Shown here piece after piece: positions 7,269 to 15,947 of a stretch of DNA of 33,201 bases. The position numbers were made by a program, and so were the translations under genes. The stretch's first letter is position 1. The number at the start of each line of letters is the position of its first letter. The stretch lies in the NCBI RefSeq assembly GCF_022836495.1, contig NZ_BQXM01000049.1, forward strand, positions 1 to 33,201, written 5' to 3'. This DNA comes from Desulforhabdus sp. TSK. GTDB taxonomy: Bacteria; Desulfobacterota; Syntrophobacteria; Syntrophobacterales; Syntrophobacteraceae. The notes beneath the pieces were generated by a model. The model searched no databases. It had not been told where the DNA came from and saw nothing but the letters and a program-made list of their open reading frames with translations.

Positions 7269-7596
7269 TTCCAATGGCCTCCATAATTATTTTGCACCTC
7301 AACCCCCTTTCCTTCCACGAAGCTGTGCAAAGAAAAGCCTGGGAATCGCGTGAGGTCGTCGATGATTTCTCAAGCTACATAGCCTATTTCCAGGGGTGAT
7401 TCAATCTATTTATCCGTTTCTTTCAACACCGGCGCCCATTTTCAGGGCCTTGGAAAAGTTTTTTCCGTCGGCTGATTTCCCCTCTCCAGGGCGGCCTGTT
7501 ACGTCAGCGCAGTCGAAGCGCTCATCGGCTGCAATCCATCCAGGGATTCCAGCCCGGAGAGTCTGCCCGCTCCTTCCAAGGGTTTGAATCTATTCC
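7269..7596. other. Divergent intergenic region
   Basis: About 330 bases lie between the minus-strand acidic gene and the LOG promoter. No gene, RNA or strong hairpin was seen. The promoter of the acidic gene should be here, but no confident -35/-10 pair could be picked. Confidence 0.35.
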
Positions 7597-7625
7597 TTGA
7601 TTTTCTTATTCTTCCTTTCTAATAT
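7597..7625 (+). promoter_or_regulatory. Sigma-70-type promoter of the LOG-family gene
   Basis: TTGATT (7597-7602) and TAATAT (7620-7625) are separated by exactly 17 bases, close to the TTGACA/TATAAT consensus. Transcription would begin near 7632, giving a leader of about 55 bases before ATG 7687. Confidence 0.65.
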
Positions 7626-7686
7626 GCTTAGCTTTCCCCAAGAGGGCCTCACAACGAATGAATCTTCCTGAACCTGAGAGGATGCG

Positions 7687-8361
7687 ATGCTGAAAAAAAA
7701 TTCCGTAACGCCCGAGAAGCAGTACGTGATCGATGCCATGACCGTCAACGACTCCTGGCGCCTTTTCAAGATCCTGGCGGAATTCGTGGATGGCTTTGAA
7801 ACCCTGGCGGACATCTATCCCGCCGTCTCCATTTTTGGATCGGCGCGGGTGAAGCCCGGGGATGAGACGTATGAAAAAACCGTCGTGATCGCCAAAAAAC
7901 TGGCTGAAAGCGGTTACCACATCATCACGGGTGGAGGGCCTGGAATCATGGAGGCGGGGAACAAGGGAGCCCGGGAAGGGGGAGCCAAGTCCGTGGGGCT
8001 CAACATCGTACTTCCTCTGGAGCAGGAGCCCAATCCTTATTCCAACGTGAAGATCGACTTCCAGTATTTCTTCGTGCGCAAGATGATGTTTGTCAAGTAC
8101 GCTCAGGCCTATATCGGCATGCCGGGAGGGTTCGGCACCATGGATGAGATCTTTGAAGCCCTGACGCTCATCCAAACCCGGCGCATCAAGCCTTTTCCCG
8201 TCGTCCTGGTGGGCAAAAAATATTGGGAGGGGTTGCTGAAATGGGTGCGGAGCGAACTGGTGGGGGGAGGGCTGATCTCGCCTGACGACCTCAATATCCT
8301 GACAGTGCTGGACGATCCTGATGAAGTGGTGCAGACCATCAAGCGCTACGTGATTGTTTAG
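7687..8361 (+). CDS. LOG-family nucleotide phosphoribohydrolase (TIGR00730-like)
   Basis: This 224-aa protein has both family signatures: GGGPGIMEA (82-90) and PGGFGTMDEIFE (146-157), the latter holding the catalytic Glu. It also has the N-terminal strand VSIFGSARV. LOG proteins (often misnamed lysine decarboxylases) release ribose 5-phosphate from nucleoside 5'-monophosphates; plant and some bacterial members activate cytokinins, and many bacterial ones act on ordinary purine nucleotides. The length fits the family. ATG 7687 is preceded by GAGG five bases upstream and by a good promoter. It is a single-gene unit, converging with rng. The fold and motifs are clear; the real substrate in this organism is unknown. 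Confidence 0.9.
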   Translation: MLKKNSVTPEKQYVIDAMTVNDSWRLFKILAEFVDGFETLADIYPAVSIFGSARVKPGDETYEKTVVIAKKLAESGYHIITGGGPGIMEAGNKGAREGGAKSVGLNIVLPLEQEPNPYSNVKIDFQYFFVRKMMFVKYAQAYIGMPGGFGTMDEIFEALTLIQTRRIKPFPVVLVGKKYWEGLLKWVRSELVGGGLISPDDLNILTVLDDPDEVVQTIKRYVIV

Positions 8362-8366
8362 GAAGC

Positions 8367-8391
8367 AGGGGGCGAAGAAATGATGCCCCCT
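8367..8391 (+). terminator. Possible terminator hairpin after the LOG gene
   Basis: AGGGGGC (8367-8373) and GCCCCCT (8385-8391) form a 7-bp stem six bases past the stop codon. The following bases are TACCCTCCCGTTTTT, so the T-run is delayed; the hairpin may still stop or stabilise the transcript. Confidence 0.45.
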
Positions 8392-8512
8392 TACCCTCCC
8401 GTTTTTGGAGGAGCGGCATCCTGCCGCGACAAAGTGTGCCGTGGTTGGCTCCCGTCACGGCTGGAAGCCGTTCCTGCAAAAAAATGGCCGCCTGATCATC
8501 GTGCTGGGGGAT

Positions 8513-10003
8513 TCAGGTCGACGCGGGAGCCGTTTCCCGCATGACGAATTCCAGGTGCCCTTCATGAGGGAGAAGCGCCGGAGACCCCTCGATCAGGATG
8601 GTGGTCTTGTAGCGCTCTTCGAGGTTGACCAGGTCGATGCGCTTCTGGTTCAGAAGGTAGTTGGCCACATCGACGGCAAAGGTTCCCTTCACCGACGCGG
8701 GTTTTTTCTGCACCAGGGAGAGCCAGATCTTTCGGAAATAGCAGAGGGCGGTGGCTTCGCGGGAACGGGTCATGCCCGTGCCCTGGCACGTGGGACATTC
8801 CCTGTAGGATCCCTGGAGGATGTTGAGCCCGAGGTGCTGGCGGGAAAGCTCCAGAAGTCCGAAACGCGAAATGCGGCCCACGGTGATCTTCGCCTTGTCC
8901 TTCTTGATCTCCTCCTTGAGGCGCCGTTCCACGTCGCGCATGTGGCGGTTTTCGCGCATGTCGATGAAATCGATGACGATCAATCCTCCCAGGTCCCTCA
9001 GGCGCAGCTGGCGGGGAATTTCCGCAGCCGCTTCCATGTTGACCTTGTAGACCATTTCCTCCAGGGCTCCTTCACTGCTGGTGCGCCCTGAATTGACGTC
9101 GATGGACACGAGGGCTTCGGTGGGATCGATGAGCAGGTGCCCGCCGGATTTGAGGGGGACCTTTTTGCGGAAGATCTGCTCGATCTGGTCTTCCAGGTTG
9201 TACTTGCTGCAAATGGGAGCGTCTTCCTTGTACTGCTTGACGATCCGCTCCTGCTTCGGACTGATGATGCGCAGGAAATCCTTCACCTGGCGGTAGACTT
9301 CCCGGTCGTCCACGAGAACGGATTTGATGTTGGGGTGGAAGTAGTCGCGGATGACCCGTATGGCCAGGTCCTGTTCTTTGTAGATGAGGGAGGGGGAGGG
9401 GGATTCCTGAACGAGCTTTTTGATCTCTTCCCAAATGCGCATGAGGTGATTGAGATCCTTGGCGACCTCTTTCTTGGTTCGATTTTCAGCGGCGGTGCGA
9501 ATGATGATCCCGACTTCCTCGGGAATTTTGAGCTCCCGGGCCAGCTCCTTCAGCCTCTCTCGATGCGCTTCGTCCTCGATCTTGCGGGATACGCCGCGCT
9601 GGGATTGACCCGGCATGAGGACGACATCGCGTCCCGCCAGGGAAATGTAAGTGGTGAGCAGGGCGCCCTTGTTGCCGATTTCCTCCTTCACCACCTGCAC
9701 GAGCACTTCCTGACCCGCCTGGATGACGTTCTGGATGCGCACGGGCTCGACCGCCTCCGCCTGGTAGTATTCCGGATGGATTTCCGGGAAGGGGAGGAAA
9801 CCGTTCCGCTCTCTCCCGTAGTTGACGAAAGCAGCCTGCAGACTATGCTGCACGTGAGTGATGATTCCCTTGTATATGTTTCCCACGACTTTGCCGCGGG
9901 TTTCCGTTTCGATGAAAAAACTCTCCAGGGTTTGCCCTTCTACGAGCGCCACACGAAACTCTTCAGGGTGAATGGCGTTGATGATCATGGTTTGTTGGGT
10001 CAT
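8513..10003 (-). CDS. rng: Ribonuclease G (RNase E/G family)
   Basis: This 496-aa endoribonuclease acts in rRNA maturation and mRNA decay. The S1 RNA-binding domain spans about 35-120 (GNIYKGIITHVQHSLQAAFV, then NYGRERNGFLPF). The DNase I-like catalytic core has the metal-binding Asp302 in LVSIDVNSGRTS and Asp345 in LIVIDFIDMR. The zinc-link CPTCQGTG sits at 403-410. The protein stops soon after the small C-terminal domain and lacks the long RNase E scaffold tail, which makes it RNase G-like. It is the last gene of a tight minus-strand operon: its ATG 10003 lies one base after the stop of the 460-aa gene, with AAGG seven bases upstream inside that gene. Translational coupling to dehydratase-activase genes is an unusual context. 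Confidence 0.93.
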   Translation of the reverse strand: MTQQTMIINAIHPEEFRVALVEGQTLESFFIETETRGKVVGNIYKGIITHVQHSLQAAFVNYGRERNGFLPFPEIHPEYYQAEAVEPVRIQNVIQAGQEVLVQVVKEEIGNKGALLTTYISLAGRDVVLMPGQSQRGVSRKIEDEAHRERLKELARELKIPEEVGIIIRTAAENRTKKEVAKDLNHLMRIWEEIKKLVQESPSPSLIYKEQDLAIRVIRDYFHPNIKSVLVDDREVYRQVKDFLRIISPKQERIVKQYKEDAPICSKYNLEDQIEQIFRKKVPLKSGGHLLIDPTEALVSIDVNSGRTSSEGALEEMVYKVNMEAAAEIPRQLRLRDLGGLIVIDFIDMRENRHMRDVERRLKEEIKKDKAKITVGRISRFGLLELSRQHLGLNILQGSYRECPTCQGTGMTRSREATALCYFRKIWLSLVQKKPASVKGTFAVDVANYLLNQKRIDLVNLEERYKTTILIEGSPALLPHEGHLEFVMRETAPAST

Positions 10004-10004
10004 T

Positions 10005-11387
10005 TTAATGCCTTAATGTTTGTCCCGCTCTGCGGGATGCCAGATGCTGTCCGGCTTGATAAACGAAAGTGCGCAGGGCCACCTCCCGATTGGGCTGGAT
10101 GGCTCCGTCGTAGGGGGCGTCAAGGTAAGGAATCTTCCTTTGATCGAGGAGTGGCTTGAGGACCGCGGCACAGATGGTGCTGGGCATGCAGGTGAAGGGA
10201 AAGACATTCACAATGCCGTCGAACCCGTGATGCACATGCTCCAGAGCACCGCCGATGCTCAAAGCCGCCTCGGTACCGATATCGAAATTGAACAATCTCC
10301 CGCCTTCCAGCCGGCGCTCCAGGGCGCTCACCGAATGGTCGGGCTCGATGTCCAGATGCTTCAGAGCGAGTCGGTACACCTGATTCTGGCGCCAGGACTG
10401 GTAAATGCTTTCGATCCTGTTGGCCATCCACTGGCGGAAGATCTGCCGCAGGAGCTTGTGATCGCGGCTTCTCCATGCAAGCTTCCATTGACGCTGTAAT
10501 TTTCTTGCCCGAACGAAAGTAATGAAGTTGACCCATTCCCCGATGGATGCGTCCACCACCTCTCCACCGAAGCGTTCGAGCTGACGGACGATATTCTGAT
10601 TGGAATCGGGATGGCTGCGCAGGTAAATTTCTCCAACGATGCCGATGCGGGGGCGCCTCGGTTGATGGGGGTCGATGAAGGAGGCCGCCGTGGCGACGAT
10701 ATCCTCCAGCAGGGCGTACAGCCGATGGAGCTCAAGGCCGGCTCCCACCCTTTCGATGAGGGCCGCCATGGCTTGGAGGGCCTGCTCCATGAAGGCGTCC
10801 GTCATGCCGGTGCGCCACTCGTACGGGCGGACCCTCCAAACGGTTCGATCCATCACATCGGCAAGGATAACCGACACATAGCTGAGCCTGCGGAGGGTGG
10901 ATGCCTTTTCAGGGGGCATCAGGCCTTCCGTGGAATAACCATTCTGCGTGGAAATGTAGACAATGGGGACCTCTTTGAAGGTTTCAAAGCGATCCAGAAC
11001 CAGGCGCTGCAGCTTGTTGTACATTCCGAAGCGGCAGGGGCCGTCTGCCTCGGGAAGGAAATAAACATACCGCGCCGGGTCGAACGCCGTCCCCCAATGC
11101 TCCTTTTCCTTTTGAAGATGGTGCAGGATGTCTCCCAGCGTCACCTGGCAGGGAAAGCATTCCTTGCCCGAAGTGAACTCCCTGCCCAGGCTCAAACCCT
11201 TGTACGTATCCATGACGACCGCGTTCGTGCCCAGGGCGCGGAAGCATGCTGCAAGGAGGTGCGATGCAAAGGGGGCCATTTCAGGGATGAGCAGGGTTTT
11301 TCCTGAAATCTCAACGTGCTTGACTCCTTCACTGAGTCGATGGAAGGTGGGGGAACCTGGGCGGAGAGCGGGGGAAGCTTCCATCAT
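10005..11387 (-). CDS. Activase-associated protein, 2-hydroxyacyl-CoA dehydratase-like (COG3581 type)
   Basis: This 460-aa protein starts at ATG 11387, one base after the stop of the giant activase; GGAG lies nine bases upstream inside that gene. A longer frame up to 11477 would overlap the activase and lacks a ribosome site. Conserved Cys residues occur as GKECFPCQVTLGD (C77, C80) and DGPCRFGMYN (C118), with a later NVFPFTCMPS motif. This layout matches the iron-sulfur-binding COG3581/DUF2229 relatives of HgdB, a dehydratase subunit. In many anaerobes the same region is the C-terminal part of a single protein of about 1400 residues with two activase domains; here it is a separate gene. It probably forms a complex with the upstream product. 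The reaction is unknown; a low-potential ATP-driven reduction is inferred. Confidence 0.85.
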   Translation of the reverse strand: MMEASPALRPGSPTFHRLSEGVKHVEISGKTLLIPEMAPFASHLLAACFRALGTNAVVMDTYKGLSLGREFTSGKECFPCQVTLGDILHHLQKEKEHWGTAFDPARYVYFLPEADGPCRFGMYNKLQRLVLDRFETFKEVPIVYISTQNGYSTEGLMPPEKASTLRRLSYVSVILADVMDRTVWRVRPYEWRTGMTDAFMEQALQAMAALIERVGAGLELHRLYALLEDIVATAASFIDPHQPRRPRIGIVGEIYLRSHPDSNQNIVRQLERFGGEVVDASIGEWVNFITFVRARKLQRQWKLAWRSRDHKLLRQIFRQWMANRIESIYQSWRQNQVYRLALKHLDIEPDHSVSALERRLEGGRLFNFDIGTEAALSIGGALEHVHHGFDGIVNVFPFTCMPSTICAAVLKPLLDQRKIPYLDAPYDGAIQPNREVALRTFVYQAGQHLASRRAGQTLRH

Positions 11388-11388
11388 G

Positions 11389-14300
11389 CTAATCTGCTCC
11401 GAGGACGAGATCGTACGGATGGGCTTCCGACATGCTGCCGCCCCCTTTCCCGCACTCCTGAAGGTTCTTGACAACATTCCTGTAGGCTTCGAGCCGCGTC
11501 AGAATTCCCGCCACGGCGCTATGCTCGTCCAGTTCCAGAATGAGAGCGGGTTTGTCTGCCAGAATGTGGCGATAGAAATGTTCGATGAACGAATCGGCTC
11601 CACAGCTGAAATTGCTCAGGTGAGCTCCGTACCAGTTGGGATGCTGAGCGATTTTCTTGGCCGTTCTCAGGATTTTGGCTCCAAGCCCCCAGTACATCTT
11701 GGGAAAGTCCTTCAAATCTTCGGCATCCAGTTCCAGGTAATCCATGGGCAACGCCTGGATTCCCAGCCTGGACAGATGCCTTCCCAATTGAAGGTTCAAC
11801 CTTTCATCGTACAAATTGTAAGGCCTTCCGGTGACGATCCACAGCGGCTCTTCGGGCGAAGCCCCCGCCAGGAAGGACCGCCCGCGCTCCAGGAGCTCCC
11901 TGCGGAAAGCCGTTTGCGCTTCCCATGCCGTGGCAATGGCCCGTTCCAGTCGTGATGGATCGGGGTACAGGTGCCTGGGGAAGCTCTTTTGAAACGAGGG
12001 CACGAGATTTTCCGGCCCGTCCTTCAAATAGAGCGTCGGCCGGATGAGCCGATGGTCGGGAATCTCCAGCGCTGCCCGCACCATGTACTGGGAGCTTTCC
12101 ACCAGGGGGCAGAAAAATCCACTCTCCCGGGATTCCGGCACCGGCATATTGATGACATTGGGCAGGAACAAATAGTCGCATCGCTCTTGCAAATATCGCA
12201 CATGACCGTGAAACACCTTCACGGGAAAGCAGGTTTCCGCCGTCATGCTCTCGACGCCGCTCAAGGCAAGCTTCGCATCCGTCGGTGGACTCATGACCAC
12301 CTGGTAGCCCAGCCCGGCGAAAAGATGCGACCAGAAGATCCCCCATTCCAGCGTGTGCAACGCCATGGGAATTCCCACCGTGGGACCTGCGGGGGCAGAT
12401 GATCCTTCGGGGGATTCCGAGTACAACAGCCGCCTCTTCTCCAGGGCTTCCTGAAACAGCTGCTGTCGTTCCAGGAAGAAATTCCTCCGTGGGACGGCAT
12501 CGTGCCGACTCACTTCGTAGCGGCCGCAGTCTCCCCCCCAGATACTTTTGCGCCCGGTAAAATTGTAAATTTTCAGTTTGCATTCGTTGTGGCAGCCCTT
12601 GTCCGCCCTGCAGATGGTTTCGGAAAATTCCACCCGGGTATTTGCCAGTGCTTCCAGGAGGTGAGGCGGGTGATCGATCTTACCCTGCCGGTAAACCTCA
12701 CGCACCGCCAGTGCAGCGCCATAGGCCCCCATGACCTCGCGATGCCGGGGTACGAGGATGGGTCGGCCCAGGATATTTTCAAACGCTGCCACAATCCCCT
12801 GGTTGAGTGACGGGCCGCCGAGGAACATGATGCGGTCGCCGATGGCCCGTTTTTCCACGACCCGGTTGAGGTAATTGTGGACAATGGCATAGCAGAGCCC
12901 GGCGATGAGATCTTCGCGCCGTGCTCCCTTCTGAGCATATCCCGCCAAATCCGATTCCATGAAAACCGTGCAGCGCTCAGCCAGGTGCACGGGGCGGGAG
13001 GAGGCGAGAGCGATCTCCTGAAATTCCTTCACGATATTGATCTTCATCTTGTTGGCCAGCTCATGAAGGAAGCTGCCGGTCCCGGCCGCGCAGACCTTGT
13101 TCATGTCGAAATCCAGGGGATGGGTGTTTTCAATGTGGATGTACTTGGAATCTTGTCCCCCGATTTCAAAAATCGTATCGATGGAAGGGTCCACAGCCAC
13201 AGCGCCCCGAGCATGGGCGGTGATTTCGTCTATGACGAGATCGGCGCTGAGAAAATCTCCCACCACATTCCGCCCTGACCCGGTTGTGGCCAAAGCCACC
13301 AGGCGTACCCGCTCCCCCACTTCCTCCATCAGCGTGCGAATGAGGTTCTGAGCGACCTCGATGGGTTTACCGCGTGTGGGAATGTAGCACTTGTGGAGGA
13401 GGTTCCCTGAGTCGTCGATCAATGCGTACTTCGTGGAAGTGGAACCGATGTCCATCCCGAGATAGGCCGCCGGAGGACCGTTCCCGTGATTGGGCCATGG
13501 AGGGAGGCTGTTGTCCACCTCGAAGCGAGTCAGCCTCAGCTCGAGTTTTTCCCCATGGGGGAACTGTGCTTCCGTTCCAAAGCCCTTCTGCTCCAGCCTG
13601 GAGAGATCCACCCGGTTGCGGCGCCCGGCTTCCTGCGCCTGCAAAGCAGCCCCCAGGGCTCCCAGGGAGGTGTGATGGGGAGGGACCTGGATGCGGGGAA
13701 AATAATGCTGAAACGCACGCACCTGGAGGGCGTTGGAGGCCATGCCTCCAATGAAAACAATGGGCTCAGCCAGCCGGCGGTTCCCCACAATGGTGCTGAC
13801 ATAATTGGCGGCATTGCCGTAATGCAGGCCGGCAATGATATTGGGGAGGGATTCGCCCTTGTTCTGCAGATGAATCATGTCCGATTTGGTGAAGACGGTG
13901 CAGCGGCAGGCCACGGGGGCGGGATAGGTGCTGTGCATCCCCTGGGCGATGAAATCTTCCAGCGTCTGCTGCAGTTTTCCCTGATCCATCTGAAACTCGG
14001 GACCGTACAGGGAAAAAGCCAGTCGCTCAGCCTGCTGATCGATGAAAGACCCCGTTCCCGACGCACAGGGGCCGTTCATGTTGAAGGCTTCCAAATGCCA
14101 CCGGCCGTCGAAATGGGTGAGCTGGAACAGCGCTGCGTCCTGGCCTCCCATGCTGATGATCGTGTGGACTCCCGGCACGACATGCATGGCTCCCACCACC
14201 TGGGCGATGGTTTCCACTTCATGGGGAGCTCCCAGGATCTCGGCCGGCATTTGACCCAGGACCCCCGTGAAGGATATGGACCGGAGCGCATCCGGGTGCT

Positions 14301-14466
14301 CGATGAATGGAGCTGAATAAATGCTTTTGAGAATATGGAGGGTTTCTTCGTAGACCAGTCCAAAATGGCGGAGGTAGGGTGTTTCCAGCACCACCTGCCG
14401 GTGCTCATCGATCACCATGCAGTTGATACTCACTGAACCCACATCAATCCCTACGTCATATACCAT
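11389..14466 (-). CDS. Giant double-domain acyl-CoA dehydratase activase-like ATPase
   Basis: This 1025-aa protein carries two complete BadF/BcrA/HgdC-type ASKHA ATPase domains (about 1-290 and 333-600), followed by a DUF2229-type region (about 690-1025). Each domain has its phosphate loop: DVGIDVGSVSINC near the start and YLGMDIGSTSTKYALI at 335-350. Each also keeps both Cys residues that bridge the [4Fe-4S] cluster in HgdC dimers: C134 in CASGTGSF with C189 in RCTVFTKSD, and C459 in CAAGTGSF with C499 in RCTVFMESD. The two halves could therefore form an internal pseudo-dimer holding one cluster. The helix-cap motif EITAHARGA is present in domain 2. Family members use ATP to fire single electrons into a partner; the natural partner is unknown. 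ATG 14466 has GAGGA upstream. First gene of the operon with the 460-aa protein and rng. Confidence 0.92.
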   Translation of the reverse strand: MVYDVGIDVGSVSINCMVIDEHRQVVLETPYLRHFGLVYEETLHILKSIYSAPFIEHPDALRSISFTGVLGQMPAEILGAPHEVETIAQVVGAMHVVPGVHTIISMGGQDAALFQLTHFDGRWHLEAFNMNGPCASGTGSFIDQQAERLAFSLYGPEFQMDQGKLQQTLEDFIAQGMHSTYPAPVACRCTVFTKSDMIHLQNKGESLPNIIAGLHYGNAANYVSTIVGNRRLAEPIVFIGGMASNALQVRAFQHYFPRIQVPPHHTSLGALGAALQAQEAGRRNRVDLSRLEQKGFGTEAQFPHGEKLELRLTRFEVDNSLPPWPNHGNGPPAAYLGMDIGSTSTKYALIDDSGNLLHKCYIPTRGKPIEVAQNLIRTLMEEVGERVRLVALATTGSGRNVVGDFLSADLVIDEITAHARGAVAVDPSIDTIFEIGGQDSKYIHIENTHPLDFDMNKVCAAGTGSFLHELANKMKINIVKEFQEIALASSRPVHLAERCTVFMESDLAGYAQKGARREDLIAGLCYAIVHNYLNRVVEKRAIGDRIMFLGGPSLNQGIVAAFENILGRPILVPRHREVMGAYGAALAVREVYRQGKIDHPPHLLEALANTRVEFSETICRADKGCHNECKLKIYNFTGRKSIWGGDCGRYEVSRHDAVPRRNFFLERQQLFQEALEKRRLLYSESPEGSSAPAGPTVGIPMALHTLEWGIFWSHLFAGLGYQVVMSPPTDAKLALSGVESMTAETCFPVKVFHGHVRYLQERCDYLFLPNVINMPVPESRESGFFCPLVESSQYMVRAALEIPDHRLIRPTLYLKDGPENLVPSFQKSFPRHLYPDPSRLERAIATAWEAQTAFRRELLERGRSFLAGASPEEPLWIVTGRPYNLYDERLNLQLGRHLSRLGIQALPMDYLELDAEDLKDFPKMYWGLGAKILRTAKKIAQHPNWYGAHLSNFSCGADSFIEHFYRHILADKPALILELDEHSAVAGILTRLEAYRNVVKNLQECGKGGGSMSEAHPYDLVLGAD

Positions 14467-14655
14467 CGATCCATCCTCGTCGCATCGCTCGTGTCTTCAT
14501 TGCTGCTGTTCATCGGAGCTGTTCATCGAGTTGCTCATCCACGGCTACGGAAGACAGTCCTCGGATGTCCAGAGGACTCCCCGTGGGGAGCATCTCGATG
14601 CACCTGCCGTAACCGGGGAAATCGCATGCCGGCTTTCCATGCCCGATTTCATATG
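14467..14655 (-). promoter_or_regulatory. Long structured leader of the activase operon
   Basis: About 190 transcribed bases precede ATG 14466. The leader contains the palindrome CTCCCCGTGGGGAG, a GTCCTC...GAGGAC hairpin (about 14555-14575) and an 11-base direct repeat GCTGTTCATCG (plus-strand 14505-14515 and 14518-14528). It matches no riboswitch that I can name. A regulatory role is inferred only from its length and pairing potential. Confidence 0.35.
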
Positions 14656-14661
14656 TAGCGT

Positions 14662-14690
14662 AATATAGAGTTTTTGGGGTGATCGTTCAA
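14662..14690 (-). promoter_or_regulatory. Sigma-70-type promoter of the activase operon
   Basis: On the minus strand TTGAAC (complement of 14685-14690) and TATATT (complement of 14662-14667) are exactly 17 bases apart, a near-consensus pair. The start would be near 14655. Confidence 0.65.
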
Positions 14691-15107
14691 TCCTGTAATC
14701 ACACTTTGAGTCTTCCGGGATTTGGAAAAGAGAGCTCGTGGAAATGGAAATTTCCCTTGACTTGCCGTTTCCATGACGAAACATTGTCAGGAATATGGAA
14801 AAGCGCGTGTTAATGGTGTATTTTTTCAAATTCGCGCCTTTCCCGGCGCACCGATCCCGGGGATCGCCCTGTGAAGCCTGCCGGCAGCCGCTGCATGCTG
14901 GACGGCGGTGAAGCGGAGCTCAAAGACCGGCGGGGGCGCGGGACAATGCTGTTGGCTTAACTTCCGTTCGTCATTCCGGCGAAAGCCGGAATCCAGGAAA
15001 ATAAAGACTTTTTGGACCCCGGTTTTCACCGGGGTGACGTTGAGTCAACAATATTGGGGGCGCGGGATGGCGGCAGGCTGCGGTGGAGGAGTCAAAACAG
15101 TCACGGT
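14691..15107. other. Intergenic region before the ABC operon
   Basis: No gene is supported. The stretch holds a REP-like element (14969-15039) and a TTGACT at 14757-14762 without a good -10 partner. The ABC genes must be transcribed from here, but I could not fix the promoter. Confidence 0.4.
14969..15039. repeat. REP-like palindromic element, copy 1
   Basis: This 71-bp element starts CGTCATTCCGGC and ends CCGGGGTGACG. It contains two internal palindromes: TTCCGGCGAAAGCCGGAA (14974-14991) and CCCCGGTTTTCACCGGGG (15017-15034). A related 74-bp copy lies at 26046-26119. Short elements with CGTCATTCCGGC ends are widespread dispersed intergenic repeats in proteobacterial genomes. Confidence 0.7.
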
Positions 15108-15947
15108 ATGATCCGAATCGAAAATTTGAAGAAGAATTATAGAACCATCGAGGCCCTCAAGGGTGTCAATCTCCAGGTGGGAGAGGGCGAAATTTTTGCC
15201 TATCTCGGGCCCAACGGCTCGGGAAAGACCACCACCATCAAGATCCTGACCGGACTGGCCTCCCCTTCTTCCGGGGACGCTTACCTCAGCGGGTATCATA
15301 TCCTGCGCCAGACCCTGGACGCCAAAAGGCAGTGCGGCCTGGTCCCTCAAACCATCAACCTGGACCATGAGCTCACCGTATATGAAAATCTGAACATACA
15401 CGGAAAGCTGTTTCATATGCGTCGCAGGGAGCGCCTGTCTCGCATCGACGAGCTCCTGGAGTACGTGGATATAAAAGAGCGCAGGGACAGTCCCGTCAAG
15501 CAGCTTTCGGGGGGGATGAAGCGCCGCGTGATGGTGGCCCGGGCACTCATGCATGCTCCGCGGATTCTCTTTCTCGACGAGCCTACGGTGGGTCTCGATC
15601 CCACCATTCGCCGCAAGATCTGGTCCCTCGTCAAGAAGATTCAGCAGAGCGGCTCGACCATTTTCCTAACGACACACTACATCGAAGAGGCTGAATTCCT
15701 GGCGGATCGTGTGGCCTTTCTGGAAGCGGGCCGCATTGTCGCGCTCGATGCACCCCAGGCGATGATGGGGCGCCTGGGAGCCTGGGCAATGGACGAAATT
15801 GTGAATGGGGAGATGGAAACCACCTATTTCAAGGGCCGGGAAGAGGCCAACCGGCATGTGGCTCTGCAAAAAGGGAGCTTCGCCCTGAGGCGGGTCAACC
15901 TGGAAGATGTCTTTCTCTCCGTGACGGGAAAGAAGGTTCAGCCATGA
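15108..15947 (+). CDS. ABC transporter ATP-binding protein (ABC-2 type)
   Basis: This 279-aa ATPase energises the membrane protein encoded next. It has Walker A GPNGSGKTT (34-42), the signature LSGGMKRRV, Walker B ILFLDEP followed by the D-loop GLDP, and the H-loop TTHYIEEAE. All are intact. The C-terminal extension after about residue 215 is typical of the DrrA/NodI/YadG class of export ATPases. ATG 15108 is chosen as the first codon giving the standard MIRIENLKKNY start; the nearest purine-rich site, GGAGGAG at 15084-15090, is rather far away, so the start is the least certain part. The stop overlaps the permease start (ATGA at 15944-15947), a sign of an operon with coupled translation. The substrate cannot be told; drug, lipid or polysaccharide export are the usual roles. 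Confidence 0.93.
   Translation: MIRIENLKKNYRTIEALKGVNLQVGEGEIFAYLGPNGSGKTTTIKILTGLASPSSGDAYLSGYHILRQTLDAKRQCGLVPQTINLDHELTVYENLNIHGKLFHMRRRERLSRIDELLEYVDIKERRDSPVKQLSGGMKRRVMVARALMHAPRILFLDEPTVGLDPTIRRKIWSLVKKIQQSGSTIFLTTHYIEEAEFLADRVAFLEAGRIVALDAPQAMMGRLGAWAMDEIVNGEMETTYFKGREEANRHVALQKGSFALRRVNLEDVFLSVTGKKVQP

Noticed and set aside
9137-10159. 340-codon plus-strand open frame across rng
   Set aside because: It is antisense to the catalytic core of RNase G and shows no family features.
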